This document shows positions 1 through 6,887 of a DNA stretch of 9,551 nucleotides, piece by piece (position 1 is the first letter of the stretch; each line of letters begins with the position of its first letter). A program made the translations under genes and the position numbers. This DNA is from JBDNIO01 sp041688215 (GTDB taxonomy: Bacteria; Pseudomonadota; Gammaproteobacteria; Nevskiales; Salinisphaeraceae), in NCBI GenBank assembly GCA_041688215.1, contig JBDNIO010000008.1:1-9551 (forward strand). The letters are read 5' to 3'. The notes under the pieces are model-generated. The model saw only the letters and a list, made by a program, of their open reading frames with translations, did not search any database and was not told the DNA's origin.

Positions 1-1
1 A

Positions 2-109
2 GAAACCATCGGCAATGCCAACGAAGATATCATTCGTCAATACGTACAGGATCAACTAAAGACAATGGAAAAAGGCGAGACAAACGGGCAACAGTTAGGG
101 TTCTTCTAA
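2..109 (+). CDS. C-terminal end of a probable IS200/IS605-family (Y1) transposase TnpA, cut by the window edge
   Basis: An open frame runs in from the left edge and ends at TAA 107-109, giving 35 visible residues. It begins ETIGNANEDIIRQYVQDQ and ends in GQQLGFF. The segment RQYVQDQ matches the C-terminal helix of IS200/IS605 Y1 transposases, where a catalytic tyrosine is followed four residues later by a glutamine (here Tyr at 41-43 and Gln at 53-55). The preceding T-x-G-x-x-x-E-x-I pattern is also typical of that family. These small HUH-type enzymes cut and rejoin single-stranded DNA at subterminal hairpins. A strong terminator begins at the stop codon. The HUH motif and the N-terminus lie outside the window, so the family is inferred from one short motif. 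No TnpB-like accessory gene is visible on this side. Confidence 0.55.
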   Translation, partial: ETIGNANEDIIRQYVQDQLKTMEKGETNGQQLGFF

Positions 110-137
110 AACTCGGTCGCTTGCGGCCGAGTTTTTT
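109..137 (+). terminator. Rho-independent terminator of the transposase-like gene
   Basis: A 12-bp stem (109-120 paired with 123-134, with one G-T wobble at 117/126) closes on a very tight loop around TT and runs into six consecutive T residues (132-137). The left arm begins on the last base of the TAA stop codon. The GC-rich upper stem and the T tract make this a textbook intrinsic terminator. If the upstream gene is an IS200/IS605 transposase, the hairpin could also insulate the element or be one of its subterminal structures. Confidence 0.85.
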
Positions 138-265
138 ATGCAGCGGCGCGTCGTAGACGTGGTTTTTGAGTTGCTTCATTTTCAAGCACTTGCAGTCCTC
201 AAAAATGTTGGCACATCCCTGTGCCAAGCGGGGACGGCCGAAAAACTGCGTTTTTCAGTAGTTCC
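138..265. other. Non-coding hairpin-rich spacer between the transposase-like gene and the DUF3187 gene
   Basis: No credible gene is visible. The spacer contains an 8-bp inverted repeat TTTTTGAG (163-170) / CTCAAAAA (198-205). Inside it is a smaller inverted repeat TGCTT (172-176) / AAGCA (184-188). The perfect 8-bp hairpin at 208-227 follows, and then a 7-bp AT-rich hairpin at 240-256 with a 3-nt loop. Such a series of hairpins beside a possible IS200/IS605 transposase may include the right end of the element. The element boundary cannot be fixed without other copies to compare. Confidence 0.4.
201..227 (-). terminator. Probable terminator for the minus-strand DUF3187 gene
   Basis: The arms TTGGCACA (208-215) and TGTGCCAA (220-227) form a perfect 8-bp stem with a 4-nt loop. 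Read on the minus strand, the stem is followed within two bases by a run of five T residues (205-201), about 40-60 bp past the stop codon of the gene at 266-1261. This fits an intrinsic terminator. On the plus strand it lies inside the hairpin-rich stretch after the transposase-like gene, so an alternative is a structural element of the right end of an insertion sequence. Confidence 0.5.
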
Positions 266-1261
266 CTAAAACCCCCGGCGCACGGACAGGTTGAAGCCGA
301 CATCGGGCGAGGCCTCGGCATTGAGGTCTTCGATGATGGAAAAATCCATCTGCGTGATTTGCGAAAACAGCCAGGTAAACCCGGCGCCGCCTTGCACGGC
401 GACGCCTTCAAGCGCCTTTAACTGGCTCTGGTTATATAGCTGCGAATGCGCATACAACTGCACTTTAAGCACCAGATGTTCGGACCAGGCGTAGCCCAGA
501 CCCAGCCAGCCAAAACCCGCGCCCTGTTCGCGTTGCGCGGCCAGCACTTCGCCTTCCCCGGTATACAGCCCGCCGGCCGCACCCACTATACTGAAACCAT
601 CGAACAGAAAATTACCACGAGCAGCGCTAAGCCACAGGGCCAGATCGGTCGACCCGCTGCCGGTGAGTTCATCCTCCTCGCCCGTGGGCAATTTCAGTTG
701 TGCGTTTACGCTGGTCTGCACGGTGTCGATCAGCGCCAGATCTTTTGCGATCCCGAACCGGATGTCGCCGATACCCGAGGGCGAATCCCTGACGTCCAGC
801 AGCATCTGGCCATTACGTATGTAACGGTAAAGCTGGCGTTTGCGCGGGGCGTGATCACGCCCGCCATCGGCGAAACCGGTAACGTCGTGAAAGCCGTCGA
901 AGAAGCCGTCAGCAAAACCGCCGGAGTGGTCGATGAATGGCACCTCAATATTGGCCTCAAAACCGTGGCCCAGACCCCGGCGGTAGGTGATCGCGACGCG
1001 GGTAGTTTCGCCGTCCAGAATCAGGCTTTCATTGCCCCGGCTGCGGGAGAAAAACTGGCTGGTGTAATCAAGGCTGAAATTCAGCTCCTGCGCGTTCTCG
1101 GCCAGCACCTGCGGGCCGCGCGGCGTGGGCAGGCCGTAAATGAGCGCGAGCGGACTCTGGTCGAAAAATGTCAGGGGCTGCGCCGCTTCGGCCTCGGCGC
1201 GAGCCGGCGTGGCAACCATTACGGTTATCCCAGCACTAAGCAAGCCGATTAAATCCCACAT
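266..1261 (-). CDS. DUF3187-type outer-membrane beta-barrel protein
   Basis: The 331-residue product is exported. An N-terminal hydrophobic stretch ends in a signal-peptidase I-like site (ATPARA|EA, about residue 22). The rest alternates short hydrophobic and polar strands with many Gly and aromatic residues, and the chain ends in Phe, as many outer-membrane barrels do. Blocks I associate with DUF3187 are QSPLALIYGLPTPRG (35-49), LDGETTRVAITYRRGLGHG (82-100) and LKLPTGEEDELTGSGSTDLAL (189-209). No enzymatic motif is seen and the function of the family is unknown. The start ATG is forced: an in-frame TAA lies at 1271-1273, and AAGAG sits just upstream of the ATG. The signal peptide is odd because its n-region (MWDLIGLLSAG) has no Lys or Arg. 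The gene begins 13 bp after the uvrD stop codon, so it is probably co-transcribed with uvrD. Confidence 0.75.
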   Translation of the reverse strand: MWDLIGLLSAGITVMVATPARAEAEAAQPLTFFDQSPLALIYGLPTPRGPQVLAENAQELNFSLDYTSQFFSRSRGNESLILDGETTRVAITYRRGLGHGFEANIEVPFIDHSGGFADGFFDGFHDVTGFADGGRDHAPRKRQLYRYIRNGQMLLDVRDSPSGIGDIRFGIAKDLALIDTVQTSVNAQLKLPTGEEDELTGSGSTDLALWLSAARGNFLFDGFSIVGAAGGLYTGEGEVLAAQREQGAGFGWLGLGYAWSEHLVLKVQLYAHSQLYNQSQLKALEGVAVQGGAGFTWLFSQITQMDFSIIEDLNAEASPDVGFNLSVRRGF

Positions 1262-1274
1262 TGTTATCTCTTAT

Positions 1275-3458
1275 TTAACTACCAGGCTTATTGCAGCTCA
1301 CAGGTTGCAGGTTCGCGTAGCCGGCGATGAGCCATTTGCTGCCGACACCAAGGAAATTTACATGAATTCGCGCCCGCGCGCCTTCGCCTTCAAACGCCAG
1401 CACCACGCCTTCCCCGAATTTATTGTGCAGGACTTGTTGGCCGAGCTTTAAGCCATCGGGGCCGGTTTCGTCCGCATCCCAGCGACTGGCGGCGTACACG
1501 GGCTGCGCGCTTTGGATGCTGGGCCGCACTTCGCGTAAGTGCTCCGCTGGCAGTTCGCGTAAAAAACGCGACGGCGAGCAGATGTTCTGAGTGCCGTGGA
1601 TGCGCCGTGATTCCGCGTGGCAGATATGCAGCTTCTGCATGGCACGGGTAATGCCGACGTAGCAAAGCCGGCGCTCCTCTTCCAAACCATTCGCGTCCTC
1701 AATGGAACGCTGATGCGGAAACAGGCCGTCTTCGAGGCCCACCATAAAAACCAGCGGAAATTCCAGGCCCTTGGCGGCGTGCAAGGTCATTAGTTGCACG
1801 GAATCGTCCCATTCGCCGGCCTGATTCTCGCCGGCTTCCAACGCTGCGTGGGTGAGGAATTGCGTTAGTGTATCCATGGTTTCGTCTTCTTCGTCCGCCA
1901 CGAAACCGACCGTGGCGTTAATCAACTCGTCCAGATTCTCCAGCCGGCCCTCCGCTTTTTCAGACTTGTCGCTTTCATGGCCGGCGTACAGGCCGCTGTC
2001 GTGGATGGCGATGCGGGTTTGTTCGGGCAGAGTGGCGTTTTTTGTCGCTGCATCCATACGTTCGATCAGGTCGACAAAACTTTGCACGGCGTTCGCAGCG
2101 CGGCCGGATAAACCCGCCGCCGCCAACGCCTGCGCCGCTTGCCATAAGCTCATGGCATGTTCGCGCGCGTGGTGGCGGATTTTATCCACGGTGGTTGCGC
2201 CGATGCCACGGGTGGGCGTGTTGATGATGCGCTCGAATGCAGGGTCGTCCGCGCGGGCGTTCAGCAGGCGCAGGTAGGCCATGGCGTCCTTGATTTCGGA
2301 GCGCTCGAAGAATTTCTGGCCGCCGTAAATCCGGTAGGGAATATCGGCGCGGATGAGCTGCTCTTCCAGCACCCGCGACTGCGCGTTGGAGCGGTACAGA
2401 ATGGCGATATCCGAGCGCGTGCCGCCGGTGTTGATCCAGTCACGGCTTTGATTCACCACATACTCGGCTTCGTCGTATTCATTGTATGCGGCGTATAAAT
2501 CAATCGCCTCGCCCTCGCTGCCGTCGGTCCACAGTTCCTTGCCCATGCGCCCGGTGTTGTGGCGGATCAGGCCGTTGGCGGTGTTCAGAATAGCGGCGGT
2601 GGAGCGGTAGTTCTGTTCAAGACGGGTGGTTTGCACATCCGGAAAATCTTTGGAAAAGCTAACGATGTTGTCCACGCGTGCGCCGCGCCAGGAATAAATA
2701 GACTGGTCGTCGTCGCCCACCACAAACACTTTACCGGCGGTTCCCGCGAGTACCCGTATCCACGCGTATTGCAGGGCGTTGGTGTCCTGAAATTCGTCTA
2801 CCAGAATATGACTCAGACGTTTGCGGTAATGCGCTTGAAGGTCGGCGTTGTCGCGCACCAGTTCGTGCGCGCGCAGCAGCAGTTCCGCAAAATCCACCAG
2901 CCCTGCGCGCTCACGGGCTTCCTCATACGCGCGGTAAACGCGCAGCATTTGTTCACGCGCGTAGTCACCGGAGTCGGACAGGTTTTCCGGCCGGCGCCCT
3001 TCTTCCTTATTGCCGTTGATGAACCACTGCATCTGGCGCGGCGGCCAGCGGGTTTCGTCCATGTCCAGATTTTTCATCGTGCGCCGGATGAAGCGGTATT
3101 GATCATCCGAATCGATAATCTGGAACGTTTGCGGCAAACCCGCCTCGCGGTGATGCATACGCAACATGCGATGCGCAATACCGTGAAACGTGCCGACCCA
3201 CATGGCCTGCGCCGGAACGCGCACCAGTTGTTCTATGCGCGCGCGCATCTCGCCCGCTGCCTTATTCGTAAAGGTTACCGATAGTATGGATTGTGGCGAA
3301 ACGCCCTCCACATCAATCAGCCAGGCCACGCGGTGGGTCAGCACGCGAGTCTTGCCGGAACCCGCGCCGGCGAGCACTAACTGATTAACCGGCGGTGCGC
3401 CTACGGCTTCCCGCTGCGCGGCGTTCAAGGAGTCTAAAATATGCGAAACATCATTCAT
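1275..3458 (-). CDS. uvrD: ATP-dependent DNA helicase II, UvrD
   Basis: The 727-residue product is a superfamily 1A 3'-5' DNA helicase that removes the incised oligonucleotide in nucleotide excision repair and unwinds DNA in MutHLS mismatch repair. All motifs are present in order: Q motif LNAAQREAV (11-19), Walker A GAGSGKT (31-37), Ia TFTNKAAGEM (62-71), Walker B DEFQDTN (221-227), III GDDDQSIYSWRGA (248-260), IV LEQNYRST (280-287), V TLHAAKGLEF (558-567) and VI EEERRLCYVGITRA (593-606). A C-terminal Tudor-like segment (about 671-720, LGQQVLHNKFGEGVV) fits UvrD/PcrA. The length is typical of UvrD (about 720) and longer than Rep. No clear Shine-Dalgarno sequence precedes the ATG, and I see no LexA box (CTG-N10-CAG) in the short upstream gap. 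The upstream AraC-type gene ends 41 bp away, so read-through from it is possible. Confidence 0.96.
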   Translation of the reverse strand: MNDVSHILDSLNAAQREAVGAPPVNQLVLAGAGSGKTRVLTHRVAWLIDVEGVSPQSILSVTFTNKAAGEMRARIEQLVRVPAQAMWVGTFHGIAHRMLRMHHREAGLPQTFQIIDSDDQYRFIRRTMKNLDMDETRWPPRQMQWFINGNKEEGRRPENLSDSGDYAREQMLRVYRAYEEARERAGLVDFAELLLRAHELVRDNADLQAHYRKRLSHILVDEFQDTNALQYAWIRVLAGTAGKVFVVGDDDQSIYSWRGARVDNIVSFSKDFPDVQTTRLEQNYRSTAAILNTANGLIRHNTGRMGKELWTDGSEGEAIDLYAAYNEYDEAEYVVNQSRDWINTGGTRSDIAILYRSNAQSRVLEEQLIRADIPYRIYGGQKFFERSEIKDAMAYLRLLNARADDPAFERIINTPTRGIGATTVDKIRHHAREHAMSLWQAAQALAAAGLSGRAANAVQSFVDLIERMDAATKNATLPEQTRIAIHDSGLYAGHESDKSEKAEGRLENLDELINATVGFVADEEDETMDTLTQFLTHAALEAGENQAGEWDDSVQLMTLHAAKGLEFPLVFMVGLEDGLFPHQRSIEDANGLEEERRLCYVGITRAMQKLHICHAESRRIHGTQNICSPSRFLRELPAEHLREVRPSIQSAQPVYAASRWDADETGPDGLKLGQQVLHNKFGEGVVLAFEGEGARARIHVNFLGVGSKWLIAGYANLQPVSCNKPGS

Positions 3459-3499
3459 GGGCAGCCATTGTAGCGAACTCGACCAGGAAGGGCGGCGAT

Positions 3500-4459
3500 T
3501 TATTGGCGCTCGCGAAACTGCGCCGGGGTTAGGTGGGTCCAGCGTTTGAAGGCCTTGGTAAAGGCGCTTTCGTCGGAAAAGCCCAGGTCTTCTGCGATCT
3601 GGGTAATGCTGGCGCCGGCACGCAGACTGCGCTCAGCCATTTCCTGCAGCAAGGTAGCGCGCAGCAGTTTGAAACTGGCGCCCTCGTCGCCGAGCTTGCG
3701 CACCAGGTGGCGGCCACTCAGATGCAGCCTTTCGGCAACGCGCTCTTTACCCCAGCGCGGGTGTTGGCGCAGCAGGGCGCGTACCTGCGCACTCAGCGAT
3801 TGGCTATCCAGGTCAGACATCAGCCGGTCAGCCAACTCGCGTAAATGCGCACATAGCTCGGGGTTAGCCTGGATTAACGGACATGCAAGATCATCCGCGG
3901 GGAACCGCAGCGCATTCTCCGGCTGCTCGAACTGCACGGCCAAATCAAGCAGCCGGGTGTATTGCGCGGGCTCGCCCCGCGGCGCGTGGCTCAATTGCAG
4001 AGCCGAGGGCTGAAAAGCGTCGCCCGTGGTCCAGCGAATCATATGCAACAGACAGGCGAAAACCGCCTCCACGCGAACACTGCTGCAAACGCTGTAATAG
4101 GGTTGGTAGATCAGCATGCATTGCGCGCCCGAGTGACGCAGTTCAAAGCCGCCACCCTCGCCGACGATAGGGTGGTAATCGAGCAGGTATTCCAGTGCTT
4201 CACCCAGGGTTTCGCAGGTCATGAGCAGCATGCCGGCGGCGTCCAGATGTCCAATCTGAATGCTCAGCCCCAGCCGCAAGCCGATTAGCGAGTCGTCGGC
4301 GCGCGCGCAAAACGCCGCCCACAACTGGTCCTGCAGCACCAGCGATACGCGCGGCGCGGCTTGCACGGCGGCGACCAGATCGTCTGGCAAATTCAAGCCC
4401 CGGCGCTCGGCGTCCTGCAAAATCGCGTGGCTAAAACGCAGCGTTACCGTGGGTTGCAT
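3500..4459 (-). CDS. AraC/XylS-family transcriptional regulator with Arabinose_bd-type sensor domain (VirS/OruR-like)
   Basis: The 319-residue protein has a long N-terminal domain (about 20-205) of the PF12625 Arabinose_bd type (LRLGLSIQIGHLDAAGMLLM, 61-80) and a C-terminal AraC DNA-binding domain (about 225-318). The two helix-turn-helix units are at about 237-257 (WGKERVAERLHLSGRHLVRKL) and 285-308 (ITQIAEDLGFSDESAFTKAFKRW). The SDESAFTKAFKRW...TPAQFR signature is the AraC family pattern. Regulators of this subtype often activate a divergent catabolic operon in response to a small molecule. This gene diverges from the monooxygenase cluster at 4561, and two direct repeats that fit an AraC operator lie in the shared upstream region, the nearer one only 7 bp from the start codon. 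It is therefore likely the local activator of the plus-strand cluster and may be autoregulated. The inducer is unknown. Confidence 0.9.
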   Translation of the reverse strand: MQPTVTLRFSHAILQDAERRGLNLPDDLVAAVQAAPRVSLVLQDQLWAAFCARADDSLIGLRLGLSIQIGHLDAAGMLLMTCETLGEALEYLLDYHPIVGEGGGFELRHSGAQCMLIYQPYYSVCSSVRVEAVFACLLHMIRWTTGDAFQPSALQLSHAPRGEPAQYTRLLDLAVQFEQPENALRFPADDLACPLIQANPELCAHLRELADRLMSDLDSQSLSAQVRALLRQHPRWGKERVAERLHLSGRHLVRKLGDEGASFKLLRATLLQEMAERSLRAGASITQIAEDLGFSDESAFTKAFKRWTHLTPAQFRERQ

Positions 4460-4465
4460 GTCTGG

Positions 4466-4495
4466 CGTCCCGAATTAACCCCAATACGTCCCGAA
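4466..4495. promoter_or_regulatory. Putative AraC-family operator: two direct repeats two helical turns apart
   Basis: The 9-mer CGTCCCGAA occurs exactly at 4466-4474 and again at 4487-4495, with starts 21 bp apart in the same orientation. AraC/XylS regulators usually contact two direct half-sites through two HTH units on one face of DNA, and this spacing fits two turns. The pair lies between an AraC-type gene (start at 4459) and the monooxygenase gene (start at 4561), just upstream of a possible -35 for the latter, as expected for an activator. The repeat close to the regulator start could repress that gene. Confidence 0.6.
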
Positions 4496-4502
4496 CAAGC
4501 CG

Positions 4503-4530
4503 TTACAAACCGCGCGCCGGGCATTAAAGT
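4503..4530 (+). promoter_or_regulatory. Possible promoter of the monooxygenase cluster
   Basis: TTACAA (4503-4508) and TAAAGT (4525-4530) stand 16 bp apart, 7 bp after the second operator-like repeat and 30 bp before the start codon at 4561. Both boxes match the sigma-70 consensus poorly (about 3/6 and 4/6), which suits an activator-dependent promoter. The assignment is by position and weak consensus only. Confidence 0.3.
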
Positions 4531-4560
4531 ACCACCATAGCAAAAACAACGAGAGTGCCT

Positions 4561-5859
4561 ATGTATGCTGTTATCGGCGCCGGCCCCATGGGCCTGGCTA
4601 CCGCCCGCAACCTGCAGAAATATGACATCCCATTCGTCGGCTTCGAGCTAAACAACGAGGTCGGCGGGCTGTGGGACATCGACAACCCGCATAGCACCAT
4701 GTACGAATCGGCGCATCTAATCTCTTCCAAGGGCATGACCGAGTTCGCCGAATTCCCGATGGATGCGTCCGTGGCTACCTATCCGCACCACAGTGAACTC
4801 AAGCAATATTTTCAGCATTTTGCCCGCCATTTCGGGTTATATGAGCGTTTCGAGTTCGAAACCCAAGTGCTTGCGATGGAGCCAGAAGGCGACGGCTGGC
4901 AGATTATTAGTGAACGTATGGGCGAACACGCCGGCGAACGCCAAACCCGGCATTTCGACGGTGTGCTGATCGCAAACGGTACCCTGCACCACCCGAACAT
5001 ACCGGACTTGCCGGGCGAATTTGCCGGCGAGATTATGCACGCGAACAAATACCGCCGCCCCGAGCAATTCGCCGGCAAACGCGTGCTGATCGTAGGCTGC
5101 GGCAACTCCGCCTGCGACATGGCGGTGGACGCCGTGCACCACGCCGCGAGCATCGACCTGTCCGTGCGCCGCGGCTACTACTTTTTGCCCAAATTCATCG
5201 GCGGCAAACCGACCGACACCCTGGGCGGCAAGTTCAAGTTGCCCAAACGCATCAAACAGGCGGTAGACGCCAGACTAATCAAAATGGTGGTCGGCAGGCC
5301 CAGCGACTATGGCCTGCCGGACCCGGACTATCGCATGTACGAATCGCACCCGGTAATCAACTCGCTGGTGCTGCATCACCTGGGCCATGGGGATATGCAG
5401 CCTCGCAGCGACATTAAACATATGGCCGGAAATACGGTGACCTTCTCCGACGGTCAAACCGGCGAATACGACCTGATTCTACTGGCTACCGGTTATAAGC
5501 TGCACTATCCGTTCATCGAGCGCCAGCACCTGAACTGGAATGGCGGCGACGCTCCGCAGTTGTATCTGAACGTGATGCACCCGGAGCATGACAACCTGTT
5601 TTTGATGGGCATGATCGAGGCCACCGGCTTGGGCTGGGAGGGCCGCAACGAACAGGCACAAATGGTCGCGCTGTACATTAAACGGCTGGCCGAAGGCGCC
5701 GAATCCGCCCGGCAGTTGCAACAGACCAAAAAAGCGCACGCGGCCGAGAAGGTGGATGGGGGCTACGATTATCTGCAACTAGAACGTATGGCCTACTACG
5801 TACACAAGGACAGCTATTTGAAAGCCGTGCGACAGCACATAAAACAACTCTCAACATAA
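4561..5859 (+). CDS. Flavin-containing monooxygenase (FMO-like, class B)
   Basis: The product (432 residues from ATG 4561) is a class B flavoprotein monooxygenase. Such enzymes use FAD, NADPH and O2 to oxygenate N, S or carbonyl carbon atoms. An N-terminal FAD fold begins VIGAGPMG (4-11), followed by EVGGLW (33-38). The FMO fingerprint FxGxxxHxxxY is complete as FAGEIMHANKY (154-164). An NADPH-binding fold follows, VLIVGCGNSACD (175-186), and then LLATGY (307-312). At 432 residues it is nearer the size of short bacterial or yeast FMOs than of Baeyer-Villiger enzymes or AlmA, which are about 500 or longer. An in-frame GTG lies at 4555, but GAGAG at 4551-4555 is a well-spaced Shine-Dalgarno sequence for ATG 4561, so I prefer the latter. 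It is the first gene of the cluster, divergent from the AraC-type regulator. The substrate is unknown. Confidence 0.88.
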   Translation: MYAVIGAGPMGLATARNLQKYDIPFVGFELNNEVGGLWDIDNPHSTMYESAHLISSKGMTEFAEFPMDASVATYPHHSELKQYFQHFARHFGLYERFEFETQVLAMEPEGDGWQIISERMGEHAGERQTRHFDGVLIANGTLHHPNIPDLPGEFAGEIMHANKYRRPEQFAGKRVLIVGCGNSACDMAVDAVHHAASIDLSVRRGYYFLPKFIGGKPTDTLGGKFKLPKRIKQAVDARLIKMVVGRPSDYGLPDPDYRMYESHPVINSLVLHHLGHGDMQPRSDIKHMAGNTVTFSDGQTGEYDLILLATGYKLHYPFIERQHLNWNGGDAPQLYLNVMHPEHDNLFLMGMIEATGLGWEGRNEQAQMVALYIKRLAEGAESARQLQQTKKAHAAEKVDGGYDYLQLERMAYYVHKDSYLKAVRQHIKQLST

Positions 5860-5868
5860 GAACGAAAA

Positions 5869-5964
5869 ATTAAACCGCAGAGAGCACAGAGAGCGCAGAG
5901 GACGCAGAGCTTTAATAATCAAGCTACTTTTTCTCTGTGTGCGCTGCGCCCTCTGCGGTTAAAT
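5869..5964. repeat. GCAGAG-type palindromic repeat element between monooxygenase and transporter genes
   Basis: The ends ATTAAACCGCAGAG (5869-5882) and CTCTGCGGTTAAAT (5951-5964) are inverted repeats with one mismatch. The left arm is a tandem array of a 9-bp unit related to GCGCAGAGA (5875-5883, 5884-5892, 5893-5901, partial at 5902-5909). The right arm (about 5934-5959) carries degenerate copies in the opposite orientation. A central AGCTT (5908-5912) / AAGCT (5921-5925) hairpin has an 8-nt AT-rich loop. From memory, AACCGCAGAG(G/A)-type repeats are dispersed in intergenic regions of many bacterial genomes. The element fills almost all of the gap, and its transcript would fold into a long imperfect hairpin that could end or attenuate transcription before the transporter gene, or stabilise the mRNA. 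Confidence 0.75.
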
Positions 5965-5987
5965 AAAACAGCTAAAAGGAAACCGTT

Positions 5988-6887
5988 ATCCGTTTAGATC
6001 CCTCCAGCCTGATTATTCTCAACGTCATACTTGCGGTAATGATGTACGGCGTTGCCCTGTCGTTGGTGCCCGAAGATTTCAAACGTATTGCCCGCGACCC
6101 GAGGGCCCCGGTGATCGGTTTACTGGCGCAGTTCATTTTGCTACCGGCCGCCACTTGCCTGGGCACTTGGGCCTTGCACGTAGACCCGGAACTGGCGCTG
6201 GGCATGATGCTGGTAGCTGCCTGCCCGGGCGGCAATTTTTCCAACATCATGACTTGGCTGGGCAAGGCCAACGTGGCCGTATCGGTAAGCATGACCGCGG
6301 TCTCCAGCGTAGTCGCCACTATTCTGACACCGCTGAATTTCGCCCTCTACGGCTGGCTCAATCCGCATACCCGGCAACTGGTAAGCGACATCGCGCTCGA
6401 CCCGGCCAACCTCTTGCTGCTGGTGGCGTTGGTGCTGGCCCTGCCGCTGGTACTGGGCATGGCTACCGCGCGGCTGAAACCGCGGTTCGCCGAGCTCGCG
6501 CAAAAACCCATGCGTATCGGCTCTATCTGCGTGCTGTTCGGCTTCGTGGCACTCGCGTTTGCTAACAACATGGATGTGTTTATCGAAAACGCCCACCGCA
6601 TCGTGGCGCTGGTCGCCGGGCATAACGCGGTTGCGCTAAGCCTTGGGGCCCTGGCCGGTTATGCCACAGGTTTGCCGAAGAACGACCGCCGGGCGGTGAC
6701 TATAGAGATCGGCATCCAGAACTCCGGGCTCGGTCTGGTTATTCTTTTCACCTTTTTCCCCCAAGCCTCCGGCATGATCTTAATCACCGCCTTCTGGGGC
6801 ATCTGGCATCTGATCTCGGGGCTAACGTTGGCCCTGATCTGGTCAAAAACAGCAGGAGACACGGCTCGTGGCCCAAAACATAGCTAA
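5988..6887 (+). CDS. BASS-family transporter (bile acid:sodium symporter type), apparently with an ATC start codon
   Basis: This polytopic inner-membrane protein belongs to the bile acid:Na+ symporter family, which takes up organic anions with sodium. The family motifs are CPGGNFSN (79-86), followed by NVAVSVSMTAVSS, and EIGIQNSGLGL (240-250). The latter keeps the Glu and Gln, four apart, that bind sodium in ASBT homologues. Hydrophobic helices fill most of the 299 residues. The first ATG (6039) would cut off half of TM1 and has no Shine-Dalgarno sequence. The frame is open upstream to TAA 5973-5975 and encodes RLDPSSLIILNVILAV, the usual BASS N-terminus. No ATG, GTG or TTG exists in that extension, but AAAAGGA (5974-5980) lies 7 bp before ATC at 5988. 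I therefore call ATC as the start, with ATG 6039 as the conservative alternative. The 3' end overlaps the next gene by 20 bp. Confidence 0.85.
   Translation: MRLDPSSLIILNVILAVMMYGVALSLVPEDFKRIARDPRAPVIGLLAQFILLPAATCLGTWALHVDPELALGMMLVAACPGGNFSNIMTWLGKANVAVSVSMTAVSSVVATILTPLNFALYGWLNPHTRQLVSDIALDPANLLLLVALVLALPLVLGMATARLKPRFAELAQKPMRIGSICVLFGFVALAFANNMDVFIENAHRIVALVAGHNAVALSLGALAGYATGLPKNDRRAVTIEIGIQNSGLGLVILFTFFPQASGMILITAFWGIWHLISGLTLALIWSKTAGDTARGPKHS
6854..6858 (+). promoter_or_regulatory. Ribosome binding site deciding the GTG start of the epimerase-like gene
   Basis: AGGAG lies 9 bp before GTG 6868, inside the end of the transporter gene. No ATG lies near the N-terminal Rossmann motif, so this site supports GTG as the true start and a 20-bp overlap with the upstream gene. 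Confidence 0.65.

Noticed and set aside
30..227. Minus-strand open frame of 65 codons at the left edge
   Set aside because: It runs through the strong terminator hairpin and opposite the transposase-like C-terminus and has no ribosome binding site of note.
240..256. GAAAAAC/GTTTTTC hairpin as a terminator
   Set aside because: The stem is almost all A-T, and the T run is within the stem rather than after it. The neighbouring 208-227 hairpin is a better candidate.
446..1252. Long plus-strand open frame (268 codons) opposite the DUF3187 gene
   Set aside because: It is the antisense of a gene with a signal peptide, barrel-like pattern and recognisable family blocks. The plus-strand translation shows no motif, and the long frame follows from GC-rich codon bias.
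2559..3284. Plus-strand open frame of 241 codons opposite uvrD
   Set aside because: It lies wholly antisense to conserved UvrD motifs and has no ribosome binding site or family motif of its own.
3459..3499. Possible LexA-controlled promoter before uvrD
   Set aside because: TACAAT is present on the minus strand near the start, but I find no acceptable -35 at the right spacing and no CTG-N10-CAG LexA box.
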